Assembly (NCBI GenBank): GCA_037893245.1
Contig: JBAIAA010000523.1
Location: 248,001-312,000 of the forward strand
Direction: 5' to 3'
Origin: Crossaster papposus
Taxonomy: Eukaryota > Echinodermata > Asteroidea > Velatida > Solasteridae
DNA: 64,000 bases
The notes beneath the pieces were generated by a model. The model did no database searches and had not been told where the DNA came from. It saw nothing but the letters and a program-made list of their open reading frames with translations. Positions 25,516 to 35,949 of the stretch are shown here, one piece after another (the stretch's first letter is position 1; each line of letters begins with the position of its first letter). The translations under genes and the position numbers were made by a program.

Positions 25516-25582
25516 TTGGACAATGAATTTCTGTCAATGCAGTCCCTCAGGCACAGCATGGCTGTATACTAAATTAGCTTTA
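25516..25582 (+). repeat. Direct repeat, left copy (pair with 26958-27027)
   Basis: Contains AATGCAGTCCCTCAGGCACA, GCATGGCTGTA and ACTAAATTAGCTTTACT, all found again in the same order at 26958-27027. The pair flanks a cluster of four small elements. Confidence 0.75.
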
Positions 25583-25608
25583 CTTACATGTACATGTAGG
25601 TATTAACA

Positions 25609-25745
25609 GAACCCGGTTATTACTGCGTGGTAATGACCGGGTTGGGGGATGACCGCTGGTAATGGATCGAGCCGAAGGCGAGGTCCATTACCAGCGGTCA
25701 TCCCCAATACAACCCGGTCATTACCAAGCAGTAATAACCGGGTTC
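25609..25745. repeat. Near-perfect 137-bp palindrome (AACCCGGTTATTACTG)
   Basis: The left arm runs GAACCCGGTTATTACTG, GGTAATGACCGGGTTG, GATGACCGCTGGTAATGGA. The right arm is its complement, with a few mismatches and a short loop near 25666-25680. A half copy lies at 39845-39915. It is probably a small foldback element, with short flanking AGGTATTAACAG/CTGTTATTACCT inverted repeats. Confidence 0.8.
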
Positions 25746-25781
25746 TCGCACTGTTATTACCTTTAATAAATACCTTTTTAA

Positions 25782-26017
25782 CCAGTTCGCGCCGGGATTA
25801 TTTTAACATCGCCGAGCCCACGGGCGGGATTATTTTTAACGAAACTCGATCCGAAGCGGGTTCAGGCTGATAGTGCCGGGAAGCACACCCACGCATTTCT
25901 GGCCTGGCTTGCTGCTGACATACATTTCCGAACTTGAACTTGGCGTGTTTATGCGTCATCCGTTTTGAATTTTGGAAAATTTTTGCGTTTATATGTACGT
26001 CATCCGGCACGAACTGG
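25782..26017 (-). mobile_element. TTAA-flanked MITE, CCAGTTCGCGCCGG family, copy 2
   Basis: TTAA at 25778-25781 and 26018-26021 bound TIRs CCAGTTCGCGCCGG / CCGGCACGAACTGG. The body is copy 1 in reverse: CGAAGCGGGTTCAGGCTGAT, GGGAAGCACACCCACGCATT, GCGTCATCCGTTTTGAATT. Confidence 0.85.
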
Positions 26018-26138
26018 TTAATGAGAAAAATGGTGAAAATACTCTGAATTTTGCGACTTCGCGGCTTCTTCTAGGCCGTTTTACAAACGCAGCTTCGTTT
26101 CCGTATTTTGGCTTTGTTCATGTAGTTTAGCAGTGGTA

Positions 26139-26820
26139 CAGTTGTTTTCCTAGTTCCGTTTTTTTTCCTAGTTCCGGATCACTTCAAATAAAAACCTACC
26201 TTGTTATGGCTTGGTCTCCAATACTATTTGTTTAGATGAAGTGCATTTTGAAAAGAAACATACAAGCTTCTTGATACATAAGTAAAAATAAGTCTAAAAG
26301 TCTCCAGTATTAAAAAATATGCCAACGACTGAACGTTTATTTTTTCCTAGTTCCGTAAAATACATGCATCAACTACCTGTACACGCGCGCAAGTGATTTC
26401 ATATGATGTGTTCTGTGGGTCAAAGTTTATCGGCTCGTTGCCGCGCGCCACACACGTACACGGACAAACATTTCAAAGCATTTGAAATTTATTTTAAACT
26501 GTATTTATATAAATTAATGAATACTTTATCAGAAATATAGGCTTGATTCGGGTTGGTTCTAGCGTGATAATTTTTCATGTACGAAGCAGTTTTTTCTTCG
26601 ATCCGGAATTGGTTAAACCGATCCGTTCTAGAAAAAGGGATGTCGGTATATTTGACGTCGTATTTTCAAATAAGAAATGAGCATAAATATCGAAACAAAA
26701 ACTGTAGTTTCTCCATCACCCAAGGTAAACTACTAAACCTATTTCATTTAAATTTCGAGGATTAGACTTGCCGAAAACAGCCTGAATATTTTTTTTGATC
26801 CGGAACTAGGAAAACGTCTG
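26139..26820. mobile_element. TIR element with CAGTTGTTTTCCTAGTTCCG ends
   Basis: The left end CAGTTGTTTTCCTAGTTCCG pairs with the right end CGGAACTAGGAAAACGTCTG. A second TTCCTAGTTCCGGATCA block (26165-26183) and its partner TGATCCGGAACTAGG (26796-26810) extend the subterminal repeat. CAG termini suggest hAT, but the flanking 8-mers do not match. Non-coding. Confidence 0.6.
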
Positions 26821-26957
26821 TAATGTGGCCAGAATGCAGCCCAAAGCCGGGGTTTAGAAAACGGCCCTTGGAAAACCCATGATATTACTACATATAATGC
26901 CCTGCACGTGATCGAGTCTCGGCCAATCAGAAGCCTTCAACTCTCCTAGGTATTTAT

Positions 26958-27027
26958 TGGGCAATGAATTTATGTCGATGCAGTCCCTCAGGCACAGCAT
27001 GGCTGTACATACTAAATTAGCTTTACT
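26958..27027 (+). repeat. Direct repeat, right copy (pair with 25516-25582)
   Basis: See the left copy. Small differences, such as TATGTCGATG for TCTGTCAATG, show moderate age. Confidence 0.75.
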
Positions 27028-28139
27028 CTTCAATAACCTCTTTCAAAGAAATTGTTAATACTCTTCCTCTTCCTGTAAGTTACAATGTACATAGTAAGTC
27101 TGAATCGGAATTAATTTGTTTTATAAAAACCCGTATACATGTACCGGTATGTATTTAAGTGTCCCAAATCTCTATCTCTTCAATTTTTTAGATTTTGGGA
27201 GACTTGGTCCTAAAGGCCTGGGCCGATTTCATAAAACTCATTGTAACTTGCGCTGCATCGCAGCGCTGCGGCGTATCCCTACATGTACTAAAATTCATTT
27301 CACAAAAAAACATCGTACGCGCGACACGTTGTAAGTGTTTTTATTGCAAAAAACGATGTACCGGTACTTTGACACAGTAAATAGTCGTCTGATATTCAGC
27401 AAATGGTCGTCAAAATGGCTGACGTATGATGCAGTAAAACATGTTATAAAAAGACGCATCTTATTTTACGACAACCCAAAGACACGTCGTAACTTATGTA
27501 CGACGTGTTCCAAACCGTTCCCAAGGAAGTTGCGATCGATGTGTTCAACGCATGGCAAGTTTCGTGTAATGGATTGCTCGGCGTGTGGCGAGATGCAACA
27601 TGCTAAATTTTTTTCACTCTTAAGAATGGAAAAAACAAGCATTATATACATGTACATGTACATTTTTAGTTATAGCCACTCAATTTCGAGGGTCAATTTT
27701 CTTAACAGCTCACATCTGAATGTCACAGGAGAATGCTATTATCATACAAGAGGGAGAAGAGAGCCAACAATATCCATGGATAACAAATCAACAGTTCCCA
27801 ATGCAACGTGATTATTTACAATTCAATGGCATTGTTGAAAGCTGAATTGTTGGAGGGATTATTCACAAGGTATGGACCTCAGACATGGCAGCACACTTCA
27901 CCTTTGAGGGGTTACAGTATGTGACAGATGTACCGGTATGTCCATGTACATGTAACAACCTGTATTTTTTTTAAACTGTGATTATAAATGTACAAATTAA
28001 TAAAGGCAATGTGTGATAAAATGATATGTAGAGCTACAACTTTGTTTACGTCTGGCATCTTGTCAATTCGAATAAAATAAATGAATTGAATGTCATTTCT
28101 AAATGTACATCGCAGAGATTCAAGTTTAGACATTTCTAC
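27028..28139. other. Intergenic DNA with a MITE-like relic
   Basis: The stretch GGGCCGATTTCATAAAACTC at about 27220 resembles ends of the GATTTCA-type MITEs nearby. A 158-residue open frame at 27335-27811 shows four CxxC-spaced cysteines and a histidine over about 40 residues, but no clear family match and no codon bias, so I do not call it a gene. Confidence 0.4.
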
Positions 28140-28241
28140 AAATAGTGCGCGTGAGTTGTCGAACGAGTGTGGCGAGTTGTAGAATGACGTGTGGCGAGTT
28201 GTAGAACGACGCGTGGCGAGTTGTCGAACGACGCGTGGCAC
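28140..28241 (+). repeat. Minisatellite, GCGAGTTGTCGAACGACGCGTG unit
   Basis: About four tandem units of 24 bp combine GAGTTGTCGAAC or GAGTTGTAGAA with GACGCGTGGC or close variants. Any peptide read through it is a repeat artefact. Confidence 0.85.
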
Positions 28242-28966
28242 ACACGTTGGCGTTACTATTTGTCAGTTCAGTGCATGACATTCGAGTAGCTGCAATCCGC
28301 TGGCTGAGAATGCAAATTGTGATCACAATTCAAATTAGGACTAGGCAAATTTTGAATTCAAATCAAAATCTTACAATATTGTTTTTCTCGGAATATGCAC
28401 CATTCACAGAGCTAAAACTTTACAAGGTTATGTCAAGCACCTTTCTTTATGCTGCTTTTGCTGCTTCAAATGATAAAAATGCACAACTGGTCTATTATCT
28501 CTTGTACAATGAGGCTGCATACGCTGTGATTCAGCATGCACTGAGCATTTTGTTGCCACTAAATTCAGTGTCTTATCAATAGAAAACTTCTAGTTGCTGT
28601 GGTTATTATAGAACAATACATACCCTACCTGTACTGTATGTGTACATGTATTTAATATGTACTGTACTGTACACTGTGTACAGTACGCATACATTCTTTC
28701 ATGGGTGCAGACACCACATTGTGTATTGTGTACATATAAACATGTACATTTGTACATGGTAGGAAGATTACAATGTATTACTGGGAGAGTATACATTTTA
28801 AATAATTTTCACAAATTATGTGCATGTTGAATTCTCATTTCAAGGTCAGAATCCCTGATGAGTCATGAGAGTGGGAAGAAAATAAATCCCTACAATTCAC
28901 TTGGGTTACATACTGTACATTGGTAGGGTAGTGTTGTGTCTGTAGCAGATACATGATGTACAATTA
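28242..28966. other. Intergenic DNA; old repeat near 28394-28490
   Basis: The segment CATTCACAGAGCTAAAACTT...GCTGCTTTTGCTGCTTC...ATGCACAACTG has a counterpart at 31401-31485, so it belongs to a dispersed old repeat. GTACATGTA-type and CTGTAC motifs are frequent near 28640-28760. No gene seen. Confidence 0.45.
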
Positions 28967-29092
28967 TTGAGTGGCTCAGAGTGGAACAGGAGGAATATTA
29001 TCACGAGGTAAACAAATCTAGACTTTTACAATGGAAAAGTAAAGATTTTACCTCGTGGTAATATTACTCCCATACAATTTAAAGCCACTCAA
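28967..29092. mobile_element. 126-bp foldback MITE
   Basis: The left arm TTGAGTGGCT...GGAATATTATCACGAGGTAAA pairs with the right arm TTTACCTCGTGGTAATATTA...AGCCACTCAA. Loop of about 20 bp. No target duplication visible. Confidence 0.7.
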
Positions 29093-30469
29093 CATTTGTT
29101 TTATATTCTGACATTTATACATATTTGTATGTACATCAGATCCTCGAATTATGGCCCGCATTGCGGGCCCAGCGATGTGAAAGGGTTACGTATTCTTCTG
29201 ACTCAGATCATGGAGGAAGCTTTCCTCCATGCTCAGATGCTCAGATACAATTTAGGCCTATCAAATCTACATTGTACACGTACCGGGTCCGGGTACATCG
29301 CTCTACTGGTACTGTACTTGTACCTGTATGAGTGTGACATACTTGTACATGTACAGTGGAAGGTCAATTCTCAACTAGATACCTCAAAAACAGGTTTGCG
29401 GACAATAAATTCGCACATGCTTGGATGCTCTTCAATGGTGCGAAATACATGTACACGTTTATGTACAATTAATGAATGTGTATTTACTGGTATTTCAACC
29501 ACAAGTTCGACTAACCTTGCGAGCAGCAATTTCAGATCGCTATACTCAGTCGTCCTAGCCAACAGGATGTAATCCGCACTTGCATACACTTGCGCATCAG
29601 TGCCCTCGCTATAAATGGCTACACAAGAGAAGTACTGTACAATGTACACTGTACCAGTACAATGTGTATACGTACAATTCCACACAGAGTTGCTGATCCC
29701 TGGCAAGATTCCACATACTATAATTATGTACACCATCAATAACTTGGCTTCAGGTCACATGAAAATGCCACCAACTTGCTTGTCTGAAAAAAGGGTGTTC
29801 TTAAATCCTTCAGTCAGAAAGTACAGTACACACACAAATGTAGTTTGTATACTTTTAATTTGCATTCTTAGCCGAACACAAAGCTACCGGTGAATTGTAC
29901 GTATTCACTTGTCAATGCAGGTTTCTAAACAGGCACTGCAACAATAAGAAACCAGTCTACCCTTAATGAACTGTTCAACACACTCTATCCATGTGCATAC
30001 AATACAATATGTACCCATACAGTACATTGTAACTAGCAACTTCCTCCAGCATCCACTGGGTACAAGACCCCTGTGGTTTGGGATGATCCAATGTAAGGGC
30101 ACTCCAGAAAGGAGGAGGGGCCAGACTACTTAACTGTACAGTCATACTAGTGACTTTTGTGTACCAGTAGGTCCATGTGTGGGTGGAAAGGTTACTACCG
30201 TGACTACCACTCTATTTCAGATGAATCCTTGGAGCATGGTTGCCTGAGCCACAAAGGGGCAAACTGCAGTTAACCTGCACTGATGATATGTAAGGCTTAC
30301 GATGAATGAAAACCACAAATACATGCCAGGCTGTACATGTATGGTATGTGGGATGTCAAATAATCAGTGACTGCTCTAGTCTATACCGGTATGTTCCGAC
30401 ACCAATACCAGTGTGTTATGACACCCATACATGTACTACATTCCTACTCAGCCTATGAATGTTCCGACA
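29093..30469. other. Intergenic DNA rich in GTAC/ACATGT motifs
   Basis: Long open frames on both strands at 29096-29739 overlap each other and lack any domain or codon bias. The density of GTAC, TGTAC and ACATGT steps explains them. No gene called. Confidence 0.4.
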
Positions 30470-30712
30470 ACCTTGTATTCCGACACCCCTACATGTATGT
30501 TCTGACATCCCTATGTTTCGACATCCCTATGTTTCGACATCCCTATGTTTCGACATCCCTATGTTTCGACATCCCTATGTTTCGACATCCCTATGTTTCG
30601 ACATCCCTATGTTTCGACATCCCTATGTTTCGACATCCCTATGTTTCGACACCCTTGTATGTTTCGACACCCTTGTATGTTCCGACACCCTTGTATGTTC
30701 CGACACCTATGG
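30470..30712 (+). repeat. 16-bp minisatellite (CATCCCTATGTTTCGA)n
   Basis: About nine perfect units at 30506-30650 are flanked by variant units (ACACCCTTGTATGTTCCG, ACACCCCTACATGTATGTTCTG). Because 16 is not a multiple of three, all three frames read the same 16-residue repeat. It is not a gene. Confidence 0.95.
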
Positions 30713-30782
30713 GATTAAGTTACCAATGCACACAAAATACGCCTACAGGCCTCCAAAATAATTGTGACCTGGGGTTATAAAC

Positions 30783-30892
30783 ATACATGTAGGGGTGTTA
30801 AAACATACATGTACATGTATGTATTCATAGGGGTGTCCGAACATATACATGTACCAGAGGTGTCCGAACATATACATAGGGGTGTCCAGTAT
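30783..30892 (-). repeat. Inverted, variant units of the 16-bp minisatellite
   Basis: Units such as TAGGGGTGTCCGAACATATA are the complement of the variant unit TGTTCCGACACCCCTA in the neighbouring array. At least four are present (30790-30888), spaced by ACATGT tracts. The array therefore runs in both orientations and can form a large hairpin. Confidence 0.75.
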
Positions 30893-32077
30893 CATCAAAG
30901 GTGTGTGCACAATTCCCCCAAAAAGTTTCCCTATCTGCCCCACTACATACCGGTACATTACCAGTACATGGTACCGGTACTAACAGACATTTCCAAAAAT
31001 GTCTCTGCCAGTGACGTGTCTTTGGAAATGATCTTTTATTGTTTTCTTCAAAATAACAATATGCCAGAAAGAATAATTTTACAGGGAGCTTAATATCAGT
31101 GTCAATAATATCAGAGGGTCAGTACAAAAAAGTAACCAAATAAAATATTGTTCAAAAGCTTACTTGATATACCCGGTACAGATACGGTATTATAATGACT
31201 ACATGTAGATCTAATTACACTCCCTGTGAAATTATTTCTTCTTGCATGCTGTCATTTAAAAACAAATAATAACAGACGTCCAAAGATGCATCTCAGAGAC
31301 AAATTTTTTGATATTTACATGTACTTAAAATTGTTTAAATTTGAAATCATAGGATATTATTTTCTTTGAACAGTAGACCTACCTACATGTACATATACAT
31401 CATTCACACAGCTAAAACTTTGTCAGGTTTAGTAGTTTAGTTTTGAGAACTTTTGCTGCTTCGAACAATAAATATGCACAACTGACAATTTTATATTTGT
31501 AAAATAGCTTGTTTTAATAAATTTGCTTGATTACTCTTTAGATGGTTTCAAATGCAAATACTCGTAAGTGTATTGTACGATTACCTTTAATCTTTGACAA
31601 CATGAAAATATTGCTGGAGTAACCACCTGAAATTTACACCATGCAGGGAACGCCGACATTTTGCAAGAAATTACTCAGCGCATCGTGGTATGACTTTGAT
31701 AATCTCCAGGCCCCAACATTAACAATAAATTGTTCATTTCACTCAGAGGTGAACACAGCAGGAACTAATTCCATGACAGCTCAATAATTTTTTCATGTAC
31801 ACTTGTACATACATTTTTATTTTATTTTTTAATACCAGGTACTGGTACAATTGTACTGGACAGTGTAATTGAATGGCTGCTGAAATTTGCACAGCATGAA
31901 CAATGCGTGCACCGTGATTCACACTGCCGATTTCTACGAAGGGAAGGCCACAATGGGACAGAAATAATTATTGATTATGCAAACAATTTATCACGGCTTG
32001 TACACACAGCTAAGCCCCCCACAAAAAAAACCAGTTCTGCTTCCCATTACCTGGCATTTGAAAACAGGGTACATCTA
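30893..32077. other. AT-rich intergenic DNA with old dispersed repeat
   Basis: 31131-31301 matches 24527-24680, and 31401-31485 matches 28394-28490, so two parts of one old repeat lie together here. The rest is AT-rich with ACATGT motifs. No gene. Confidence 0.45.
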
Positions 32078-32139
32078 GGGTGACGCGGGAGCGTCACGCC
32101 CAACGGGTTCGCCCGGCTGGGAGTGGCAGCGCCGCGGCA
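32078..32139 (+). repeat. 62-bp GC-rich repeat, left copy
   Basis: Begins GGGTGACGCGGGAGCGTCAC (an interrupted palindrome), then CCCAACGGGTTCGCCCGGCT, then GGGAGTGGCAGCGCCGCGGC. It is repeated with only two mismatches at 33044-33105 in the same orientation, although the flanks differ. The GGGTTCG core resembles a tRNA B box, but no A box is evident, so the nature of the repeat is unknown. Confidence 0.8.
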
Positions 32140-32373
32140 CCCTTACTTTGCCAGTGCACCGATTTTGCGTTAATTTTATTCTTTCTTTCTTCTTCAGTCC
32201 GACTGGAATAACTCGCGATCGCTCCACGGAATCGAAAAGAACCCAATAACGAAAATGATCAGGAGATCAAGGGCATGAGTTCTATTGGGACAGAATTTTG
32301 ATTTTCGACTTCTCAGAGGGGGTTGTCATACAAATCTGACCATCTGACAATGACAAACAAAAATGTGAAAATT

Positions 32374-32427
32374 AATTTCCTCAGTTCGACGACAGAGGGG
32401 GTTGTCATACGAATCTGACCATCTGAC
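32374..32427 (+). repeat. 54-bp direct repeat flanking a foldback element (left)
   Basis: AATTTCCTCAGTTCGACGAC...GGGTTGTCATACGAATCTGA...CCATCTGAC is repeated exactly at 32984-33037. A third, partial copy (GGGTTGTCATACAAATCTGA) lies at 32317-32345. The foldback element at 32428-32966 sits between the two full copies. Confidence 0.85.
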
Positions 32428-32966
32428 CAACCCAGTCTCTTCTTAAATTGTGTACATATCACAATTGACCAATTGTGTGTATATCACAATTTAAGAAACT
32501 GTACATGCGCAGTAATACCGGCAAAACGGAGGTTGGTCTTGAAAGAGTGAATAAACAAGTGTACAAGTGTATGATGTTCTTATTACTTGAATTAGTTGGT
32601 TTAAGTTCATTACTTTGTTTTGGGGTAGAATAAGGGAAAAGTCGGGTTAGGGTACAGAAAGAAAAACAAAACTTGAGATACAATGCAATTAAACTTGCGT
32701 CAAATAATAACAATAATAAGAATTGCTGTTAATGCGGTAATATGAATTGTTTTTTTCTTGTACCCTAACCCGACTTTTTCCTTTTCCAATCCCAAACTTA
32801 AACAACTACTGCAACTAATAAGAACATCATACACTTGTTTATTCACTCTTTGAGGGCCAACCTCCGTTTTGCCAGCATTACTGCGCATGTACAGTTTCTT
32901 AAATTGTGATATACACACAATTGGTCAATTGTGATATGTACACAATTTAAGAAGGAGACTGGGTTG
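32428..32966. mobile_element. 539-bp foldback DNA element
   Basis: Starts CAACCCAGTCTC and ends GAGACTGGGTTG. Most of the left half pairs with the right half: ACTGTACATGCGCAGTAAT with ATTACTGCGCATGTACAGT, AACACATAC-type and AAGTCGGGTTAGGGTAC blocks with their complements. Each end also folds on itself through AAATTGTG/CACAATTT. The flanks CATCTGAC (32420-32427) and CAACTGAC (32967-32974) look like an 8-bp target duplication with one mismatch. Non-coding. An 8-bp duplication fits hAT or MULE elements. Confidence 0.75.
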
Positions 32967-32983
32967 CAACTGACATGTGAATG

Positions 32984-33037
32984 AATTTCCTCAGTTCGAC
33001 GACAGAGGGGGTTGTCATACGAATCTGACCATCTGAC
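32984..33037 (+). repeat. 54-bp direct repeat flanking a foldback element (right)
   Basis: Exact copy of 32374-32427. It leads directly into the second GC-rich 62-bp repeat. Confidence 0.85.
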
Positions 33038-33043
33038 ATGTGA

Positions 33044-33105
33044 GGGTGACGCGGAAGCGTCACACCCAACGGGTTCGCCCGGCTGGGAGTGGCAGCGCCG
33101 CGGCA
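33044..33105 (+). repeat. 62-bp GC-rich repeat, right copy
   Basis: Copy of 32078-32139 with two mismatches. From here rightward the base composition rises towards the GC-rich island, so this may mark its left edge. Confidence 0.8.
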
Positions 33106-34088
33106 AGAATGTGTGATATTTCTTGCGTTTTTGTGAGTTTCGGGCGTTTTAGCATTTGCTAGTGTCAGTGCGCATGTACTGCGCAATTGTGCGGCGTTGT
33201 TTGCAAGTGTGCGCTGCGCAAATGCCGCCAAAACGCTTGCGCACACAACCACAAATTTCAGCTCTGGTAATAATTTTCGCTGTCTGAATCGCTTCAAATT
33301 ATCGGCAATTTCGGTCAATTCTGTGTTTCTGTCTAACTTTCTTGCTTCTGTCGCAATTTTGTTTCATTTCCTGCTGAAAATTGTCAAACTATTTCGCTTT
33401 TTTGCAGCAGTCACAGTGTGCCCTTTGTAGTGAAGCACAACGGCAACTTGACGCTGGGCAATATCATCACAATCGCAGACGTTCGCCGATGACAACGACG
33501 ACGCCGACTCGCAGGAGGGGGGGGGGGGGGAGGTTAAAAAAAATAACAAAACACCCGAAATAACGAAGCTAAAACGTATTTTGGCTTCAAAAGTGACCAA
33601 TTTAGACAATTAAGACAGAAACAACGAAGTAGCAGCTGCTATTGACTAGTGCTATCTCCTCACAGGGTAGGAGCTAATGGGTATACGGAGAACAATGTAA
33701 TGGTGTACAGTACTATATAGTATATACATACTAGTAGCCCGTAGGTCTGTGGCAAGACGCAACACCGTAGGTCTGACGGCAAAGTAGGCTGATTGGTTTA
33801 TTTAGAGTCGGGTAGGTTAGTGGCTCGACTAACTGTAACGGGTGGTTCTGTTCTGTGTGGGAACAACGTGTACCGAGGTGTCAACTTGCATCTATACTCA
33901 ACAACCGTTTGCTGTTTGTTCGCACATCGGCAAACTTACATTGTGTTTTTTTGCAGGTTTCCTTCGCTCGGAATCTACGCATCGATTTCCGGGCACAACA
34001 AGCGATAGACGATTGCTTGTAAGAGGTAAGAGAAAAAAACGTAAAAAAACCTTCAAAACAAAAACAAAACACAAAACTAAAAAAAATA
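33106..34088 (+). other. Leader region of the GC-rich island
   Basis: Mixed composition, with GCGCA/TGCGC steps at 33160-33250, a G-run near 33520 and no convincing ORF. A splice-acceptor-like TTTTTTTGCAG ends at about 33956 and a donor-like GAGGTAAGA lies near 34025, so a short non-coding exon before the ORF at 34089 is possible. This is inference only. Confidence 0.35.
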
Positions 34089-34634
34089 ATGGCGCGCAGT
34101 GCGGCCGACAAGCGACGGCCGCCCAAGGCGTCGCCGCGTCGCCGACTGCGTCGCAAACCCTACGGGGCGCGGGAGAGTGAGCTGCCACTCGTCGACAGCA
34201 GCCAGTCGCAGTACACTAGCGACGCGCACGAGATACAAGCGCACATGCCCAAGTTGCCCTGCGGCGACAACACCGGGCCGCAGGCGGCGCATCGCGCGCG
34301 GGCGCACTCGTGCTCGCGCGATAGGGCGCATAAGATCAATCGGCGTCGGCGCAGTCACTCCGCGCAGCCACGCGACGACACGCGTCCGGCCCAGCACGTG
34401 CAGCTGCTCTACACGCAGTTTATGCACATATGGCTGGACGCGCGTCGCGACCGCATGGCGCGCATTCCGCGTCGAAAGCGACGCCCCAAGTTCCATGCGC
34501 CGGCGCCGCTCACCATCACCAAGCGAGAGAGTGAGCTGACACTCTGCAACAACAGCCCGCCGCAGTACAAGGGCACCTCACTGCCGCACAAACAGAAGTG
34601 TGCCGGCAAGTGCAGCCAGCTGCCCTCCGAGTAG
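34089..34634 (+). CDS. Unrecognised basic protein, interrupted by a transposon at its 3' end
   Basis: I do not recognise this 181-residue protein. It is very rich in arginine, proline and histidine, with basic clusters near residues 9-23, 84-88 and 126-134 that would suit nucleic-acid or nuclear binding. An internal repeat is visible: RESEL at residues 28-32 is followed 13 residues later by QYTS, and RESEL at 146-150 is followed at the same spacing by QYKGTS. Codons end mostly in G or C, unlike the AT-rich surroundings, which argues for real coding history and for transfer from a GC-rich source. The ATG has A at -3 and G at +4. The stop codon TAG is the first three bases of an inserted transposon, placed straight after the 9-bp target CCCTCCGAG, so the natural C-terminus is lost. 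A virion core-like or histone-like role is speculation. No signal peptide or membrane segment is seen. Confidence 0.5.
   Translation: MARSAADKRRPPKASPRRRLRRKPYGARESELPLVDSSQSQYTSDAHEIQAHMPKLPCGDNTGPQAAHRARAHSCSRDRAHKINRRRRSHSAQPRDDTRPAQHVQLLYTQFMHIWLDARRDRMARIPRRKRRPKFHAPAPLTITKRESELTLCNNSPPQYKGTSLPHKQKCAGKCSQLPSE
34623..34631 (+). other. 9-bp target-site duplication, left
   Basis: CCCTCCGAG, found again at 37548-37556 on the other side of the inserted element. It encodes the last three native residues before the insertion. Confidence 0.85.
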
Positions 34635-35038
34635 ACTTGATCCAAGTCGGGATTATGTGGTAACATTGCTCATGGTCATCCACACTGTGCGCCTCGCGTC
34701 ACGTCCACGCTTATCAGTAGCGCGCCCTCATGCGCCACCCATGCTCATGTGTGGTTCATAAATCCCGACTTGACGGATGTGCCACACGTTTGTACACAAC
34801 CTATGGGCTCATCTACCGAAAACGGTAGAGGCCAATCAAATTGCAGAATTGTATAAATTAGCATATATCTGTAATAATATGAACTTTGACCCAGTTGTGT
34901 GACGGACATACGTGGACATTGTGATGTACAATGTACATACACATGTGCATTGTGTACATTATGTGTAAATGTACAAACGGTTTAATAGTCTTGCTATCGT
35001 GTACATTGTCCGGCCGTTAAGTTTTCACTATACCATAC

Positions 35039-35326
35039 TGTAACGCCCGTGCCGGTTGGGCGGTAGAGGGCGCTGGAGCGATTCCACGGTGGTGGGATCA
35101 CTCCGGTGGCTCCTGCTGGTGCGCCCCGGAAACCCGCCTTTGGATTGCGCAAGCGCCGAACTGGTTCTAACCAGTTCTGGTACCGCGTGATTGTGTGAGC
35201 CTGTTGTCCAGTTTTGGTAGGCGAGAGTCCACAATAAACGGCTGAGAATCACCGGAAATAAAGAAACACTTGTGTCAAGAGTCCTTCTTGTGTGTGTAGG
35301 CGACCCCAGGCGAATCTAACGTTACA
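35039..35326 (+). repeat. 5' LTR
   Basis: Begins TGTAACGCCCGTGCCGG and ends AACGTTACA. It holds an AATAAA signal at 35233-35238. The first 221 bases are identical to the 3' LTR; the last 67 differ by six substitutions and two indels. Confidence 0.9.
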
Positions 35327-35327
35327 T

Positions 35328-35343
35328 TGGTGGCAGCGGTCGG
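35328..35343 (+). promoter_or_regulatory. Primer-binding site, tRNA-Leu type
   Basis: TGGTGGCAGCGGTCGG matches, with one mismatch, the complement of the 3' end (including CCA) of animal tRNA-Leu of the AAG/TAG type as I recall it. It lies one base after the 5' LTR, the normal place for a minus-strand primer site. Confidence 0.75.
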
Positions 35344-35949
35344 CATAAAGAAGGACGGGAAAAGACCAGGTGAAGTGTTCATGTTTTCTGGAAACCACGA
35401 TAACACGGCAGCCAACTCGCCCCACGGCGAGAGGGCAGGCCGGGGCGTGGGCCCGGGGAGCGGGGACCAGTCCGGGAGGCTTTCAGGCACTCCGTGCATG
35501 ACGCCAGGGGAACTCTAGGGAGGTAATGGGGACTTGGGAGTCTGGAGTTTCCTGGGGGAGGAGTTGGAGAAGGATAGCGGGGAATTTCGGGACATGCGCC
35601 AATGGCTGGGGGCTTCAGTGCGTCCACTCCGATTTGGAGAGAGGGCGCCCTTCTCCATATTTGTCCGGGTCCGCTACCAGGTCTGTCGGGGAGCCGCCCC
35701 ATGCTGTAGACGGCGGCGCAGCAGACGGATGGTTCCACGCGGAACAATCCAAAGCTGTGCCCGTGGATGCAGTGGGGGGCGGGGCCTCGTCGAGACATTC
35801 TCTGGATCTTCTGCAGGAATGAAACCGAGTCGGGGGGGCCCGGCCCATGCTGTAGACAGCGGCGCGGCAGACGGCTCGCAACACTCGGAGCGAGCCCGAG
35901 CCGTGCCCGTCGGCGCAGCGGGGGCGGGGCCTCGCCGGGACGCCCACGC

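Noticed and set aside
27335..27811. 158-residue frame with CxxC-spaced cysteines (possible zinc finger)
   Set aside because: Spacing fits no family I know. The tail is low-complexity and passes through ACATGT repeats, there is no codon bias, and a MITE-like relic lies just upstream.
28899..29739. Host gene on either strand around 29.1-29.7 kb (122-158-residue frames)
   Set aside because: Frames on both strands overlap, contain many GTAC-driven Y/V/T/C runs, and show neither splice pattern nor domain.
30367..30780. Repetitive 100-137-residue frames (FRHPYVSTSLCFDIP repeats)
   Set aside because: Pure translation of a 16-bp minisatellite; all frames give the same repeat.
32078..33105. The paired 62-bp GC-rich repeats as LTRs of a small retrotransposon
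   Set aside because: They lack TG...CA ends, a primer site and a matching target duplication, and the flanks differ.
34077..34539. Overlapping long frames (139-146 residues) in other phases and on the minus strand of the GC-rich ORF
   Set aside because: GC-rich coding DNA opens shadow frames. Only the 34089 frame combines a good start context with G/C-ending codons and internal protein repeats.
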